40,569 bases of DNA from Gammaproteobacteria bacterium RIFCSPHIGHO2_02_FULL_42_43 (GTDB taxonomy: Bacteria > Pseudomonadota > Gammaproteobacteria > Coxiellales > Coxiellaceae), in assembly GCA_001801425.1 (NCBI GenBank), contig MGXR01000008.1, positions 1-40,569 on the forward strand, written 5' to 3'. Below, piece after piece: positions 39,828 to 40,569 of this stretch. The notes under the pieces are model-generated. The model did no database searches, was not told the DNA's origin, and was given only the letters and a program-made list of their open reading frames with translations. Numbering within the stretch: the first letter of the stretch is position 1; each line of letters opens with the position of its first letter. Both the position numbers and the translations under genes were made by a program.

Positions 39828-39941
39828 TCCTGGCAGTGTCCTACTTTCGCATGAACTTCACACTATCATCGGCGCTGAGCGTTTTCACTTCTGAGTTCGA
39901 TATGGGGTCAGGTGGTTCCCGCTCGCTATAGCCACCAGGAA
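39828..39941 (-). rRNA. rrf: 5S ribosomal RNA
   Basis: On the minus strand the conserved 5S sequence is seen: CCTGGTGGCTATAGCGAGCG, then ACCTGACCCCAT, CGAACTCAGAAGTGAAA, CGCCGATGATAGTGT and the closing CACTGCCAGG, which pairs with the 5' end. Ends are placed by comparison with E. coli 5S from memory and may be off by a few bases. Confidence 0.95.
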
Positions 39942-40275
39942 ACTGGTGGATGTAATCAGAGTCATGCTCCTCATTTTCGCTTACTAACAAATCACGACTC
40001 TGCTTACATCAGCATTTGGTTGATACATAGCGCCGCCCACTTAGCTTTATTGTGTGACGCTATAGATTCTATCGGCATTACTGTCGATGGAATCTAGCAA
40101 GATAACGAGTTTATGCATTTTTAAAACGTTTTTCAACTGAAAAACGTATCCAAGAAAAGTCGCGCAATCAATTTTAAATATTTTGGTAACAACTCAGCTC
40201 CACTCCAATTTCAAGTATTGCTTAATCTGTTACATATTTTGATGCGGATTAATCACTTCTCATTTTGAAACCATT
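39942..40275 (-). other. 23S-5S spacer with hairpins, no tRNA
   Basis: About 334 bp without a gene. It holds a perfect 10-bp hairpin ACGTTTTTCA-AC-TGAAAAACGT (40126-40147) and an imperfect AGATTCTATCG/CGATGGAATCT pair (about 40064-40095). These could be RNase III-type processing structures. No tRNA cloverleaf is visible. Confidence 0.6.

Positions 40276-40569
<294 letters not shown>

Noticed and set aside
39912-40097. 61-codon frame over 5S rRNA and the spacer
   Set aside because: Overlaps the rRNA gene; random composition.
39942-40275. tRNA in the 23S-5S spacer
   Set aside because: No cloverleaf or T-loop consensus found on either strand.

Overview
The window looks like a stretch of AT-rich gammaproteobacterial chromosome. 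At the left end, on the minus strand, are the start of tuf (EF-Tu) and upstream of it tRNA-Thr(GGT), tRNA-Gly(TCC) and tRNA-Tyr(GTA). This is the tRNA-Tyr/Gly/Thr-tufB order known from Escherichia coli. At the right end, also on the minus strand, are 5S rRNA and the 3' part of 23S rRNA. The low GC, the wealth of toxin-antitoxin genes and the orphan proteins would suit a Legionellales/Coxiellaceae-like host-associated bacterium, but that placement is inference. About 39 kb of mostly accessory DNA lies between the two conserved RNA loci.

Region 1 (1-13.5 kb) is a type I secretion locus. It holds a 2057-residue repeat-rich RTX adhesin on the plus strand. Facing it is a minus-strand set of two different, overlapping ABC-transporter genes and an HlyD-type membrane fusion protein. 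Both ABC proteins have altered nucleotide-binding motifs, which suggests an obligate heterodimer like RtxB/RtxE of MARTX systems. An Sfp-type phosphopantetheinyl transferase gene lies upstream. No TolC is present in the window.

Region 2 (13.8-31.1 kb) is a tandem array of three genomic islands at the 3' end of tRNA-Thr(TGT). The last 50, 45 and 27 bases of this tRNA region recur at 19.15, 24.39 and 31.10 kb. Two of these copies are preceded by the same ~90-bp end sequence. No integrase is visible. Island 1 (about 5.3 kb) carries only one operon: a winged-helix regulator, a nucleotidyltransferase, a metallophosphoesterase and a 935-residue TOTE-type primase-helicase-DUF559 nuclease fusion. It is the best candidate for an undescribed defence or conflict system. 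Its promoter is overlapped by a 35-bp perfect palindrome. Island 2 carries an MFS exporter, an SSB-like small protein, the mobile mystery protein A / Fic pair and an AbiEi-AbiEii pair. Island 3 carries a DUF917 protein, an APH(6)-like kinase with two fragments of a related gene, a TipAS-type MerR regulator, AbrB-PIN and MazEF-like toxin-antitoxin pairs, a GNAT acetyltransferase, a ribbon-helix-helix protein and a probably frameshifted YchJ-family gene.

Region 3 (31.1-39.8 kb) holds an orphan secreted protein, then a 464-bp duplicate of the SSB-like gene and its control region. Here the control region is divergent to an XRE/S24-like repressor. A colinear set follows: a 45-codon small ORF with a strong ribosome site, an MFS/POT-like membrane transporter and an AMMECR1-helical toroid fusion. 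The region ends with an orphan 507-residue protein, a decayed reading frame and a methionine sulfoxide reductase MsrB-MsrA fusion. The last gene shares a bidirectional terminator with the rRNA operon.

All motif, domain and alignment statements come from reading the sequence by eye; no database or folding program was run.
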